Below, in pieces: positions 9,086-17,739 of a stretch of 64,000 nt of DNA. The translations under genes and the position numbers were made by a program. The first letter of the stretch is position 1. Each line of letters begins with the position of its first letter. The DNA is from Nostoc sp. NIES-4103 (GTDB lineage Bacteria > Cyanobacteriota > Cyanobacteriia > Cyanobacteriales > Nostocaceae): positions 5,836,316-5,900,315 of the forward strand of contig NZ_AP018288.1 of the NCBI RefSeq assembly GCF_002368335.1, read 5' to 3'. The notes beneath the pieces are model-generated. The model had not been told where the DNA came from. It was given only the letters and a program-made list of their open reading frames with translations, and made no database searches.

Positions 9086-10691
9086 CAGTAAAAGACCTCA
9101 GAATAGGAAAGACATAGGTTATAGGGGCGCGTTCTTCCACTTTGACTCGCACAACGGTGGTAGTTCCAGAAGAAATTTTCATTTTGGGGCCAGCGGAAGA
9201 AGACCACTTGTAGCCGCTAAAAGTCTGGGAATCCAATTCTAAGTCACCGTATACTTGGATAACTCCATCCTGCTTGTCCGATACCAAACCTGATACTACC
9301 TCTGAATTACCCACTATGCTAGCAGCAGCCTCTTTAGTGATGGGAAACCCAGAGATACTGGTAGTGGTGCCAACAATACCGCCAAAGCGTTCCCGCTTCA
9401 CGGTTTGAGGAGTAACTTGTAGGTTCATCCCAGTTTGAATTTTTTTACCATCTGCTACTGGAAAATAGGTAATACTAACTAACTTTCCTGATGAATTTTC
9501 CGCTTCAATATTTCCTAAACGGGTTCCTGCACTGATAACTTGTCCAGGGGTGACGGTAATTTCTAAAATCTTTCCTGTATATTGACTGATAATTTCACTG
9601 TTATTGCTCAGCTCTAGTTCTAGTCTAGCAATTTCCCGTTTGACTTCTTGAAGTTCGTTTTTTCTGCTAGTTGAATCTTGCAAATTTTGTTTAGCGAGAT
9701 TAGCTTCTTGCCTATCCAAATCTTTTAAAGTAGCACGTTGTTGGGAAATCTCATTGAGATTTTTTAAATAAGCGTCTTGAGCATTAGCTTCTTCAAAATC
9801 TAATTTTTTTAATTCAGCAAGGTTAGTTGCTATTTCATTTTGATTATTGATATATCTTTCTTGTGTATCGCTGCTTTTTACGTCTAAATCTTTGCGTTCA
9901 ATTTCTAATTGTGCAATTTCTTCGCTTTTTTTTAAGTATTCATTTTGAATATCATAAAATTGATATTGTGTAATCACATTTTGCTGTAATAAACGTTTAT
10001 AAGCCTTGACTTTTCCATTGAGTACAGTAAGTTGATCTTTCGCGGCTTGAATACGTTGAGTCAAGCTTCTAGATTGCTGAGTCAGAGATTCTTGACTCTT
10101 TTGTTTCAGCACAGGAGTTAATGCTTGCAGTTCTGTAATTCGTTGCTGAATTTGCAGGCGTTGTTTTTGAATTGATTCATAATTTTTACTTTTCAATACA
10201 GGAGTTAGGACTTGTAATTCCTGTATGCGTACAAGAGCATTTTGTCGTTGTTGCTGAATAGTATTTTTTTCACTCGTACTTCCTTGACCTTGAAGTGCGC
10301 TGACAGCTTGATCTTGTGTGGTCAATTCTGCCAGTTTAGCCTGCTGTTGTTGCAATTGCTTGTAAAGTTGCGCTTGGTCAAGAGTTGCTAAGACTTCTCC
10401 CTTTTTCACCACGTCCCCAACTTTCACATTCAAAGCAACTAACTGTCCAGAACTTTTTGATTCTAAGGGTACAACTTTACGTGGGAAAATGAGTACTCCT
10501 TTGCCCTCAATTGTGATAGGGATACGTCCATAAATACTCCAAACAACGCCTATGACTACAAAAGAACCCACAGCAACTAAAGGTAGCCAGCTTCTAGGGC
10601 TGACTACCTGCATTAGTTGGTCTAGTCTTTCAGGAGAAGATAAACGTTCTACAGATTCTTTGCGAAAAAGGGCGCGTTTTTGGTCTAACAT
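9075..10691 (-). CDS. NHLP-type HlyD family membrane fusion protein
   Basis: 538 residues. One transmembrane helix (about 35-55, SWLPLVAVGSFVVIGVVWSIYG) is followed by a lipoyl-like half (GQLVALNVKVGDVVKKGEVLATLD). A long periplasmic coiled coil spans about 115-370 and contains internal near-duplicates around IQELQVLTPVLKSKNYES and ITELQALTPVLKQKSQES. The second lipoyl half and barrel complete it. It matches the HlyD component of NHLP bacteriocin exporters (TIGR03794). It would bridge the two ABC subunits to an outer-membrane channel; no TolC-like gene lies in the window. Confidence 0.92.
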   Translation of the reverse strand: MLDQKRALFRKESVERLSSPERLDQLMQVVSPRSWLPLVAVGSFVVIGVVWSIYGRIPITIEGKGVLIFPRKVVPLESKSSGQLVALNVKVGDVVKKGEVLATLDQAQLYKQLQQQQAKLAELTTQDQAVSALQGQGSTSEKNTIQQQRQNALVRIQELQVLTPVLKSKNYESIQKQRLQIQQRITELQALTPVLKQKSQESLTQQSRSLTQRIQAAKDQLTVLNGKVKAYKRLLQQNVITQYQFYDIQNEYLKKSEEIAQLEIERKDLDVKSSDTQERYINNQNEIATNLAELKKLDFEEANAQDAYLKNLNEISQQRATLKDLDRQEANLAKQNLQDSTSRKNELQEVKREIARLELELSNNSEIISQYTGKILEITVTPGQVISAGTRLGNIEAENSSGKLVSITYFPVADGKKIQTGMNLQVTPQTVKRERFGGIVGTTTSISGFPITKEAAASIVGNSEVVSGLVSDKQDGVIQVYGDLELDSQTFSGYKWSSSAGPKMKISSGTTTVVRVKVEERAPITYVFPILRSFTGVY

Positions 10692-10701
10692 TTTCTTTAA
10701 G

Positions 10702-11742
10702 TTAACGACTCCTTGCCTCGTTTAGTAGATGAGAAAACTTTTGTGGTAAGTTTTTCCATGTCATTGCTTGCTTCTCTATCTCTTCTCGGATCAATTTTGA
10801 TTCTGGTACAGTCAACTCATCGCACACACTAAGCAAATCGATGATAGTTGCGTACCATAGCAAAGGAATATCAGCACGTCCAAGTGCCAAAAAGTCAGAT
10901 GCTAGTTTGAGAAAATTTGTCAAATCACTATTAATAAATGCCTGTTTAACGAATAACCAAGAATATGCACTAGGATAGCAGTGGCTTTTATGATTATTTT
11001 CTAGCTGTAAGTCATGAGATATAATCATAAATAAATCATGCGCTATCTGACGTTTTTGCCCAGATAAAATAATAGCAATTTCGCTAATTATCGCCGCAAA
11101 CAAGACAGCAATATACTCTGGGGCTTGGCGGGTCACAGCTTCGCTTCCCCAAGAGACTGGAATCGGTAAATTATCCGATGCTCCTTGCAGATAGTTGAGA
11201 ATATTACAAGCTAATTTTATAGCATCTTTAAAATGCATTTTTCGTGCTTCAATACGCACAAGATTATGAACTAAATGAATACGATGTAAAAACAGTATTT
11301 CATAGCCATATTCTTCTTGTAATATCACATCATTTCTAATAGCTTCTAAAATTCGCTCACGAGCTTGGTCAAAATTACCTCGGCAATAATCGAGGTAGGA
11401 TTGTGACTGTTCTAACAAAGAGTTGTAAAGCAAAATGCCTTCAGCTGAAAGTTCATTTCTTTCAAGGGGTATACGTGCTTGTTTAAATGCACGTTCTGCC
11501 TCAATTAAATCACCTTGGCGGGTGGAATTCAATCCTTGAATACGAGCATAAGCAAACTTAGTGATTATCTGTTTGTCTGTTAGTGACAAACGTGATTGGA
11601 TCAAGGTTTGTAATTTTTGCTCGACTAAATTTTGAGAAAATTCTGGTGTAATTTCGCTAGATTTTGTACAACCTTGTCGATAAGAATCGAGTGTAGTCTG
11701 AAGAAGTTGGCTGTAGAGTTCAGTTATTGTTAGACATAACAT
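10702..11742 (-). CDS. Unrecognised helical (TPR-like) protein of the RiPP operon
   Basis: 346 residues, not assignable to a named family. It is almost entirely alpha-helical. It has a degenerate TPR-like stretch (about 65-160: FAYARIQGLNSTRQGDLIEA, then LLEQSQSYLDYCRGNFDQAR) followed by further helical hairpins. There is no signal peptide or membrane segment. It lies 10 nt upstream of hlyD and 14 nt downstream of the acetyltransferase gene, so it is surely co-transcribed with them. A scaffold or adaptor for the maturation/export machinery is a guess from position only. Confidence 0.7.
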   Translation of the reverse strand: MLCLTITELYSQLLQTTLDSYRQGCTKSSEITPEFSQNLVEQKLQTLIQSRLSLTDKQIITKFAYARIQGLNSTRQGDLIEAERAFKQARIPLERNELSAEGILLYNSLLEQSQSYLDYCRGNFDQARERILEAIRNDVILQEEYGYEILFLHRIHLVHNLVRIEARKMHFKDAIKLACNILNYLQGASDNLPIPVSWGSEAVTRQAPEYIAVLFAAIISEIAIILSGQKRQIAHDLFMIISHDLQLENNHKSHCYPSAYSWLFVKQAFINSDLTNFLKLASDFLALGRADIPLLWYATIIDLLSVCDELTVPESKLIREEIEKQAMTWKNLPQKFSHLLNEARSR

Positions 11743-11756
11743 CTTATTTTTTTAAT

Positions 11757-12641
11757 TTATTTCAATAATTTACCAGTACCTCTGGTTTCGTCAACAGAAT
11801 TTAAATAAGCAAACCAGCGTTGCTTAACAAAATTTACCATCGATTCATGTTCCATTGGCACAGTCCAAATACCATTCATAATATGAGCCTTATATTGACG
11901 TTTAGCTGCTTCAGCGTATAGAGAAATAATCCGCCCCATTTTCTGCAAATCCTTCCTGACAAAACTACAGGTATACCGGATAGTATCTGAAGAAAAACGA
12001 TGGTTAATTACCCATCCAACTACCTGTCCTTGGTAACGTAAACCTAAACTGTTTAAAGGCTCTAAATTATTTTCGTGTTGAAAAGGAATTAAGTCTTCAG
12101 GAATCCACGGCTGAGTTTCTTGTTGTTTTTGAATAGCTTGTCGTTCTTGGTCAGTAATTTCCACCCAAGGAAATATTTGATATGCAGAAGGAAGGCGACT
12201 GTATTTTGTAATCCAAGGTGCTTCCATTACTTTCTCTACATTGCCTTTGCACAGTAGCATTCTACTTTTTGGGGGTGCCCAGTGACATTTCTGAAGCAGA
12301 CGTTCTAAAGCAGGTGTTGTAGGTTTTCCAGTGGTGTAAACCATCTCGATTTTGGTACACCCTCTGTTGCTGACTTCTGTTTCTAAACCAGTAAGTAAAG
12401 CTGTTCCAATTCCAGTGCTGCGATGTGTTGGTTCAACAAATATAGAGTGAACTTGCGCGGATTGATCATCTTGGCGAATTTCAGCTATGACTAAACCAAG
12501 CGGTTGCTCTAGATCGGAAGCCGCGATCGCAATTATAGATTTTTCTATTTCTAAATTTTGCAGCACATACCGAAAAGCCGGAAAGGTAAACTTTTCATAG
12601 TTGGTTGCTGTTGTATCTTGCAAAATATCTATAGCGTACAT
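11757..12641 (-). CDS. Tandem GNAT-type N-acetyltransferase
   Basis: 294 residues. The first half is a clear GNAT domain (about 38-130): LGLVIAEI, then VHSIFVEPTHRSTGIGTALLTGLE with the RSTGIGTAL acetyl-CoA pyrophosphate loop. The second half (about 150-294) has a weaker GNAT-like pattern (LRYQGQVVGWVINHRF, then CSFVRKDLQKMGRIISLYAE) with a degenerate loop, so it may be structural. GAGG precedes the ATG. Position between the 2OG-oxygenase-like gene and the helical protein suggests it acetylates a cluster peptide, for example at an N-terminus or a lysine. Self-immunity by acetylation is the alternative. Confidence 0.8.
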   Translation of the reverse strand: MYAIDILQDTTATNYEKFTFPAFRYVLQNLEIEKSIIAIAASDLEQPLGLVIAEIRQDDQSAQVHSIFVEPTHRSTGIGTALLTGLETEVSNRGCTKIEMVYTTGKPTTPALERLLQKCHWAPPKSRMLLCKGNVEKVMEAPWITKYSRLPSAYQIFPWVEITDQERQAIQKQQETQPWIPEDLIPFQHENNLEPLNSLGLRYQGQVVGWVINHRFSSDTIRYTCSFVRKDLQKMGRIISLYAEAAKRQYKAHIMNGIWTVPMEHESMVNFVKQRWFAYLNSVDETRGTGKLLK

Positions 12642-12717
12642 TTCTTACCTCTTCAGCAATACAAATTTCCAAAATATTTAAACTTTGGGCAATTTCCATG
12701 TTGTGTTTTGCAACATT

Positions 12718-13416
12718 TTACCAGTGGAGTTGCCAAGCATTGTTATATAGAATTCCATGGCCTTGAAGAGTAATTCTCTCATCTTCTGACTGTAGCTTTT
12801 TTATCGGAGCTATTTGATGAACTGTATGTCCAGAATGTAAAAATAGTTTACCCTCTTTGTATGGATAAAATTTCTTGTTTCTTAAATGAGAAATTTCTTC
12901 AATTTGTGCATGGTCAAGTCCCTGAACTTCTGCATATTGTAAATCCCACATATACATCCCACCTCCTAACTGTGGCAGGCTAATTGCTTGTGTGAAAGAA
13001 ATAGGATTATTCAAGTCTACTTTTTCTGAAGGCTGCCAATGAAACATATAAGATTTGTCACAATGAACAGCACCTAGTGGTTGTTCAAATGCTTTATGTT
13101 CTAAAAAAATATGAAATCCTGGTAAAGCTAGATTTTCAGGAAATAAAGCGAGTTTTCCTAGTTTTATTGTTAGTGCATTGGCCAAACGTTCGTATAACCA
13201 ACCAAAATGCTTTAGCAGGATAGAATTGTAGTGTTTTACTTTTTTATAGTAACCTTGTTTGTCTTGAGGTACATCATAAGGACTAGCTAGACCTAGTGTG
13301 TAGAAAGGTAGTTGGGGATGCCGTTGAATCCACAAATCTTTTAGTTCATGTACTATCGAACTGACTAGACAGCATTCTTCTTCGGTAAGTAGGTCAATTT
13401 CATTGATCATTTCCAT
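12718..13416 (-). CDS. 2-oxoglutarate/Fe(II)-dependent oxygenase-like protein
   Basis: 232 residues with a cupin-type (double-stranded beta-helix) signature. HxD is seen as His118-Cys-Asp120 within LGAVHCDKSYMFHW, the distal His as His200 in HSGHTVHQIAP, and a 2OG-binding Arg as Arg214 in DERITLQGHG. Spacing and order (HxD ... H ... R) fit the Fe(II)/2OG oxygenase fold. No closer family was recognised. It sits 311 nt downstream of the lanthipeptide-type precursor gene, in the same direction. Hydroxylation of a residue in that peptide is therefore the leading hypothesis, as known for other RiPP oxygenases. Confidence 0.75.
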   Translation of the reverse strand: MEMINEIDLLTEEECCLVSSIVHELKDLWIQRHPQLPFYTLGLASPYDVPQDKQGYYKKVKHYNSILLKHFGWLYERLANALTIKLGKLALFPENLALPGFHIFLEHKAFEQPLGAVHCDKSYMFHWQPSEKVDLNNPISFTQAISLPQLGGGMYMWDLQYAEVQGLDHAQIEEISHLRNKKFYPYKEGKLFLHSGHTVHQIAPIKKLQSEDERITLQGHGILYNNAWQLHW

Positions 13417-13457
13417 ATTATTTAAGTAGGTCGGTACGAATAAAGTTAACTGGTAAG

Positions 13458-13492
13458 AGTTGTCAGTTGTTAGTTGTCAGTTGTCAGTTGTA
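13458..13492. repeat. 7-bp short tandem repeat (GTTGTCA/GTTGTTA type)
   Basis: Five consecutive 7-bp units of AGTTGTC/AGTTGTT lie in the spacer upstream of the oxygenase-like gene. The same repeat occurs at 22523-22550, 29844-29880 and 63934-63966. It is a typical STRR of heterocystous cyanobacteria. Confidence 0.85.
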
Positions 13493-13650
13493 ACGGTTTC
13501 AGCCATATTTACGTTTCGCGACATAACTCAGTTTATTCCTGCCTACCTACTTAATTAAAATTTATTTTTATGATTTTTGTAGAATCATTTAAACTATAAA
13601 AACTTTCAGTAACAAACGTAAATTATTCATCTATTTCTTTATGAGATTCA

Positions 13651-13682
13651 AACCCCCTTCTTAAGATTTTCAGAAGAGGGTT
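13651..13682 (-). terminator. Hairpin downstream of the lanthipeptide-type precursor gene
   Basis: Read leftward, a stem of AACCCTCTTCT pairs with AGAAGGGGGTT around a 10-nt loop, ending in only three Ts. It lies about 46 nt past the precursor stop codon. It probably works as a weak terminator or 3'-end stabiliser separating the abundant precursor transcript from the enzymes downstream. Confidence 0.55.
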
Positions 13683-13727
13683 TTACACTAAACTATCAGT
13701 GGGCAAGTTTTAGCAACTTATTTCTAT

Positions 13728-14036
13728 CTAACACTTACTGCCCCAACAGCTACTTACTAATACACAGAATGTGAATCTAGTACCAATTGGACAACGTGAT
13801 TTCCCACCAGCCACTGCTTCCAGTTCTCTGTCGCTCAGTTCGGCATTGTTCTGCTGTATTTTTTCATTTAAAAAAGCATCAACTTCATCAGCAGTGAAGC
13901 TATAACCATTTTCTTGACCTAGACGCACTGCTGTTTCATTAAATATTTGGCTGTCTTGAATAGCTCCTAGCTGCTGTTGCAATTCTTCGCTATTTTGAAC
14001 TAAGATATAAAACTGTTCTAGATTTTCTTTACTCAT
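13728..14036 (-). CDS. Nif11-type lanthipeptide precursor peptide
   Basis: 102 residues. Residues 1-78 are a Nif11-like leader (LEQFYILVQNSEELQQQLG, ending ELEAVAGG). The predicted cut is after Gly78. The 24-residue core (79-102) has four cysteines (82, 91, 97, 102) and six Ser/Thr (80, 86, 89, 95, 96, 100), as expected for a lanthipeptide; up to four (methyl)lanthionine rings are possible. The core ends in Cys. The start has a strong GGAGG site. The LanM gene lies 316 nt upstream on the same strand with a terminator between, so the precursor probably has its own promoter. The C39 transporter of the cluster should remove the leader. Confidence 0.92.
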   Translation of the reverse strand: MSKENLEQFYILVQNSEELQQQLGAIQDSQIFNETAVRLGQENGYSFTADEVDAFLNEKIQQNNAELSDRELEAVAGGKSRCPIGTRFTFCVLVSSCWGSKC

Positions 14037-14352
14037 GATCGTAATACCTCCGTGAAAAATTTTCTTTCGACAACATCAGTCAAGCTATAATTTGAAGGCT
14101 TTAGCTTAACTGCAAACCGGTTAATGTTGTATGTATTCATATTAGATTTTTAATTTTGTATGGACAATCACATTTTTTTAGAATTGACTCTTATTTTTTT
14201 AGGCGAAATATGTTTATAAAAATTAAAAAGGCATCTTTTAAAAAAATGCCTTTAATCAAAATTCTATGTAAAATGTCACCAGCTTAGTAGGAATTTATTG
14301 CTAATTCTATTCTGACTCCTGACTCCTGACTCCTGAATTCTTACGAAAGAAT
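14037..14352. other. Spacer between lanM and the precursor gene
   Basis: This 316-bp AT-rich gap holds a leftward terminator (14215-14253), then presumably the precursor promoter, and the GGAGG site next to the precursor start. Near lanM is a short direct repeat (CTGACTC three times, about 14312-14332). No other gene is seen. Confidence 0.5.
14215..14253 (-). terminator. Rho-independent terminator after lanM
   Basis: Read leftward, AAAGGCAT pairs with ATGCCTTT around an A/T-rich loop, and the second arm runs into TTAATTTTT. It lies about 100 nt past the lanM stop codon and separates the enzyme transcript from the precursor gene. Confidence 0.75.
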
Positions 14353-17300
14353 TTATTCCCACAGAAGCACTGAGGGAAGAGTTTGTGGGTGGGCTAAACG
14401 CAATAGTTGGTAGCCAATGCCAGCAGTTCCTTGGAAAAAACAAGGACTAAACACAGATTTAGGTAAGTTGCCAAACAACTCATAATATCCTATTTGTGTT
14501 GCACGTCTTAGGGCGATCGCTGCTAATTCTTGGGCAGCTTGATGCCACTGGGGACTGTTGAGCTTTTGTGCTGCCACTAACATAACTTCACTGCGCCCTA
14601 AATTCCCGCAGCAGAGTTGATCTATATTTTGCAAACCAGTCTTGTGAGTAGTTTGCAAAGCTGTTTCTATATCGCTGAGAATTTGTTCTGTTGAATCAAT
14701 CGATAAACCTCCCAATCGTCCTAAAGCAATGCCAGGAGCGCCATGACACCAAGTTGACCAAAAAACAGGTGGGGAGGTAGGGTTATAGATAGGAGTGATT
14801 TCCCGCCAGTTACCAGCCGTAGGGTAGAAAAAGTGATTTTCATAGGCGATTGCATCACGAGCTGCATCTAAATAAGCACTATTGTGCGTCACAGCATAAA
14901 GTCGCAACAGTGAATAGGCGATACCAGCCGCACCATGAGAGTAACCAGTTAAAGGTTTAGCAGTTGTAGTTTTTAGGGTGTAGGCTTGGTGACAATACTC
15001 AAGCAAGTGCTGACTACAGGCAACTGCTCGCTCCAAGACCGCTGTATTTTCTGTTTTTTGATACAGTGCTAATAGTCCTAAAATTGCTCCTGCTGCCCCC
15101 CCGATGATGTCAAACTTGCGATCGCTAGCAATTAATTCCTCTGTGATCAGGTTAGCAACTTGCTGAGCATCTTCAAGTAGTGGGGGTAAATCCAAAAATT
15201 CGCTAATTTTGACTAGAGAATAAACTATAGAAGCAATCCCTGTAGCACCACCAATACCAAGTTCCTTGGTAAAACTAGAGATAGTATTTGCATCAGATGT
15301 TTGCAAAGATGATTGTAAAGGTTGTAAAGCTCTTAAGGCTAAGTCCCGAAACTGGGCGTTGTTGATGACACGAGCTAAAGCTGCTAAAAATAAAGCAATA
15401 CCACAATTACCATCGTAGAAACTATACCCTAGTGGCATCAGCTGAAAACGTTCAGCGTTGAGAACATAGGTTAAACTAATCCATGTGAGGCTACCATCAG
15501 CTCCATTAATAGCTCTGTTTTCAAGTTCAACAGCAATCTCTTGTGCTTTTGCAAGCAACTCCTCGGATGTCAAGGGAGAAGCTGCATAGTCTCCTGGTTC
15601 AGTAGTTGTAGAATTACCCGATTCAGTTTGCAGACTCCGCGCTTGTTTGGCATAAAAAGCCAACTGAATAATTCCTAATTGTTGTGTCAAGTCAGCCTCA
15701 TCAAGCTTTTGCAGCCGAGTCATGACTTGGGATAGGCAAGATGACTGAAAATACTCAGGTATAGTTTTATCTTGCCTCAGTGGTAAGGCTTCACTAGCAG
15801 CGAGGGCGCTGAAATAGGGAATATCTAACTGTGCCATTGCCCTAAATTCTGATGACAAAATTGCCCAAGCTTGAGGTTTTTTCTCTGCTATGAGAAAAGA
15901 TTTGCTGAGGATATCTACTTCTATACTCCAGGAATTTCCATCACGAAGAAATTCTGGAATCATAGCTTTATTGAGCAGCATACCGTAAATTTTTGTGGGG
16001 CGAAAAATAAATCGCACCTGCTGGGATTGGAATGCAGCCAAAGGACTATCAGATGCTAACAGTGTTTCCCTTTGTTTGATTAGGAAACGATACATTTGCT
16101 CAAACCCACTAACTAACTCATTGATATAATCGTTAGGGGAAAGCGCCACTCCGTTTAAGATAGGTATATTTGCTTCCACGGGTCTATCAATTTTCTCGTA
16201 CCCTTGGTACATATCATCGGTGTTAATAAATTTCCAAACTGGCATCGGTATTGCTACAGGCTGAGTTTCAACACTTCCCAACCCACTAAAATCGCTGGCG
16301 ATGGAGTTATCTGCACCGAATTCCCACATTGGCAAGAGTCCTGTACCCAAGACTGAATTGAACATTTTATCAGCTGCCAATGTCGCTGCATTTTCGTCGA
16401 GAAAGTCTGCTATCGATTTTGCTTGGTGCTGCATTACGGTTTCCATATCAATCAGCACCAAATGTTCACCGCAGGCAATTAAATTCTCGTTGTGACAGTC
16501 AGTCGCCCCCAAAAAATACAGCAGGCACAGCAACATTCCTGCCCTTACATAAAAACGCTGCGCCGCCTCTTCATTTTCACAAGGCTTTTGTTCTACATAT
16601 TCGACCCAACCGTAGGTTTCTCGATTCAAAATTTTTAGAACTTTGAAGGGTAAATTAGGTTGTTCAAAATCCTGTGAATTTATTAAATCGAATTGTTGAT
16701 TTAAATACTCTAAAAATTTCCCATAAACAATTTCTATGCCTAAGTTCTTGGGTTTATATATCAACTTTAACCCAGATTCAAATTTCATGAAAATCACAGA
16801 ACGATTATTATTATGTAAGTCTCCTAACCCAGATTTTACTTCTATTACCTTATCTTGATTAATTACAAAACTTTGTGAATCAAATACTTCCTGAATCGCT
16901 ATAATATCGCCATTGAGTCTCTCTATAAATTCCCCTGTAAATTCTACCCAAAAATCGATACTATTGGCGATAAATCTGCCTAATACAGGATATTTTTGGA
17001 AAAATCCTAGTAATCCATCAGATAATAATTTATCTACAAAAGTATTGTATTGGGATTTGCTAGATGTACTTGTTGTCTTTTTTATTACTAAATTTAGTAA
17101 GTTCTTACCCAAAGGGCGACAATGAGAAAATTCAAACTCTAAAGTTTTCGCAGTAATATTAAACAATCTCTCGAGTAAAGCTTTTTCCAGATTTAAATAC
17201 GCTGATTCAGTAAGTCTATATAATGATAAATTTTCAGCAGAAATTGAGGATAAACCAAGAAGTTTGAGTAATTTCTGCCGCGCTACAAAAATTATAGGTA

Positions 17301-17700
17301 GTAGTATATCTTCAAAAGGATAAGGAATTGCTACATCAATGGGACTTGGTGATATATCTTCATAGTTAAATTCTGATGCAGTTTGAATAATTTCAGTTAA
17401 AGTATTTGACCATTTTGGTAAATATTTTTCATCTGAAATCGGTTTTGATCCGAGTATGTGCCGTGCCTTTTCAACATTTAAATTATCCCACTCTAGACGC
17501 TGTTGAAATTTTTCCCAATCTCCCTGTGAAACAACTTTACACCATTGTTCTATGTGTCTATTTGCTTCTTCTTCGTTGAATGAGGAGCAGTTTAAATCGA
17601 TGTTTTCATAATTAAGACGTTCAAATATAAATGCTGCATCTCTAACTATTAGTGCTATATCAAATTGAGTTAGTTTTTGGTGAATTTGAGTTGTTACCAC
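14353..17700 (-). CDS. lanM: Class II lanthipeptide synthetase LanM, CCG-type zinc site
   Basis: 1115 residues. The N-terminal half (about 100-640) is the DUF4135-type dehydratase that phosphorylates and eliminates Ser/Thr; visible pieces are GVWLIYKPKNLG-like LKLIYKPKNLGIE, DCHNENLIACGEHLVLIDME and RFIFRPTKIYG. The C-terminal LanC-like cyclase (about 750-1115) has the catalytic-His segment GYSHGAAGIAYS and zinc ligands Cys985 (WCHGAPG), Cys1030 and Cys1031 (LCCGNLG). Most LanM/LanC proteins have Cys-Cys-His; a third Cys places this with the promiscuous ProcM-type enzymes. Start is GTG at 17700 with GGAG 10 nt upstream. It lies 39 nt after the radical SAM gene. The likely main substrate is the Cys-rich Nif11 precursor just downstream. 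Confidence 0.95.
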   Translation of the reverse strand: MVTTQIHQKLTQFDIALIVRDAAFIFERLNYENIDLNCSSFNEEEANRHIEQWCKVVSQGDWEKFQQRLEWDNLNVEKARHILGSKPISDEKYLPKWSNTLTEIIQTASEFNYEDISPSPIDVAIPYPFEDILLPIIFVARQKLLKLLGLSSISAENLSLYRLTESAYLNLEKALLERLFNITAKTLEFEFSHCRPLGKNLLNLVIKKTTSTSSKSQYNTFVDKLLSDGLLGFFQKYPVLGRFIANSIDFWVEFTGEFIERLNGDIIAIQEVFDSQSFVINQDKVIEVKSGLGDLHNNNRSVIFMKFESGLKLIYKPKNLGIEIVYGKFLEYLNQQFDLINSQDFEQPNLPFKVLKILNRETYGWVEYVEQKPCENEEAAQRFYVRAGMLLCLLYFLGATDCHNENLIACGEHLVLIDMETVMQHQAKSIADFLDENAATLAADKMFNSVLGTGLLPMWEFGADNSIASDFSGLGSVETQPVAIPMPVWKFINTDDMYQGYEKIDRPVEANIPILNGVALSPNDYINELVSGFEQMYRFLIKQRETLLASDSPLAAFQSQQVRFIFRPTKIYGMLLNKAMIPEFLRDGNSWSIEVDILSKSFLIAEKKPQAWAILSSEFRAMAQLDIPYFSALAASEALPLRQDKTIPEYFQSSCLSQVMTRLQKLDEADLTQQLGIIQLAFYAKQARSLQTESGNSTTTEPGDYAASPLTSEELLAKAQEIAVELENRAINGADGSLTWISLTYVLNAERFQLMPLGYSFYDGNCGIALFLAALARVINNAQFRDLALRALQPLQSSLQTSDANTISSFTKELGIGGATGIASIVYSLVKISEFLDLPPLLEDAQQVANLITEELIASDRKFDIIGGAAGAILGLLALYQKTENTAVLERAVACSQHLLEYCHQAYTLKTTTAKPLTGYSHGAAGIAYSLLRLYAVTHNSAYLDAARDAIAYENHFFYPTAGNWREITPIYNPTSPPVFWSTWCHGAPGIALGRLGGLSIDSTEQILSDIETALQTTHKTGLQNIDQLCCGNLGRSEVMLVAAQKLNSPQWHQAAQELAAIALRRATQIGYYELFGNLPKSVFSPCFFQGTAGIGYQLLRLAHPQTLPSVLLWE

Positions 17701-17739
17701 GTCAATAATTCTCCGTAAAGCGGCTATTTTCCAGACTGT

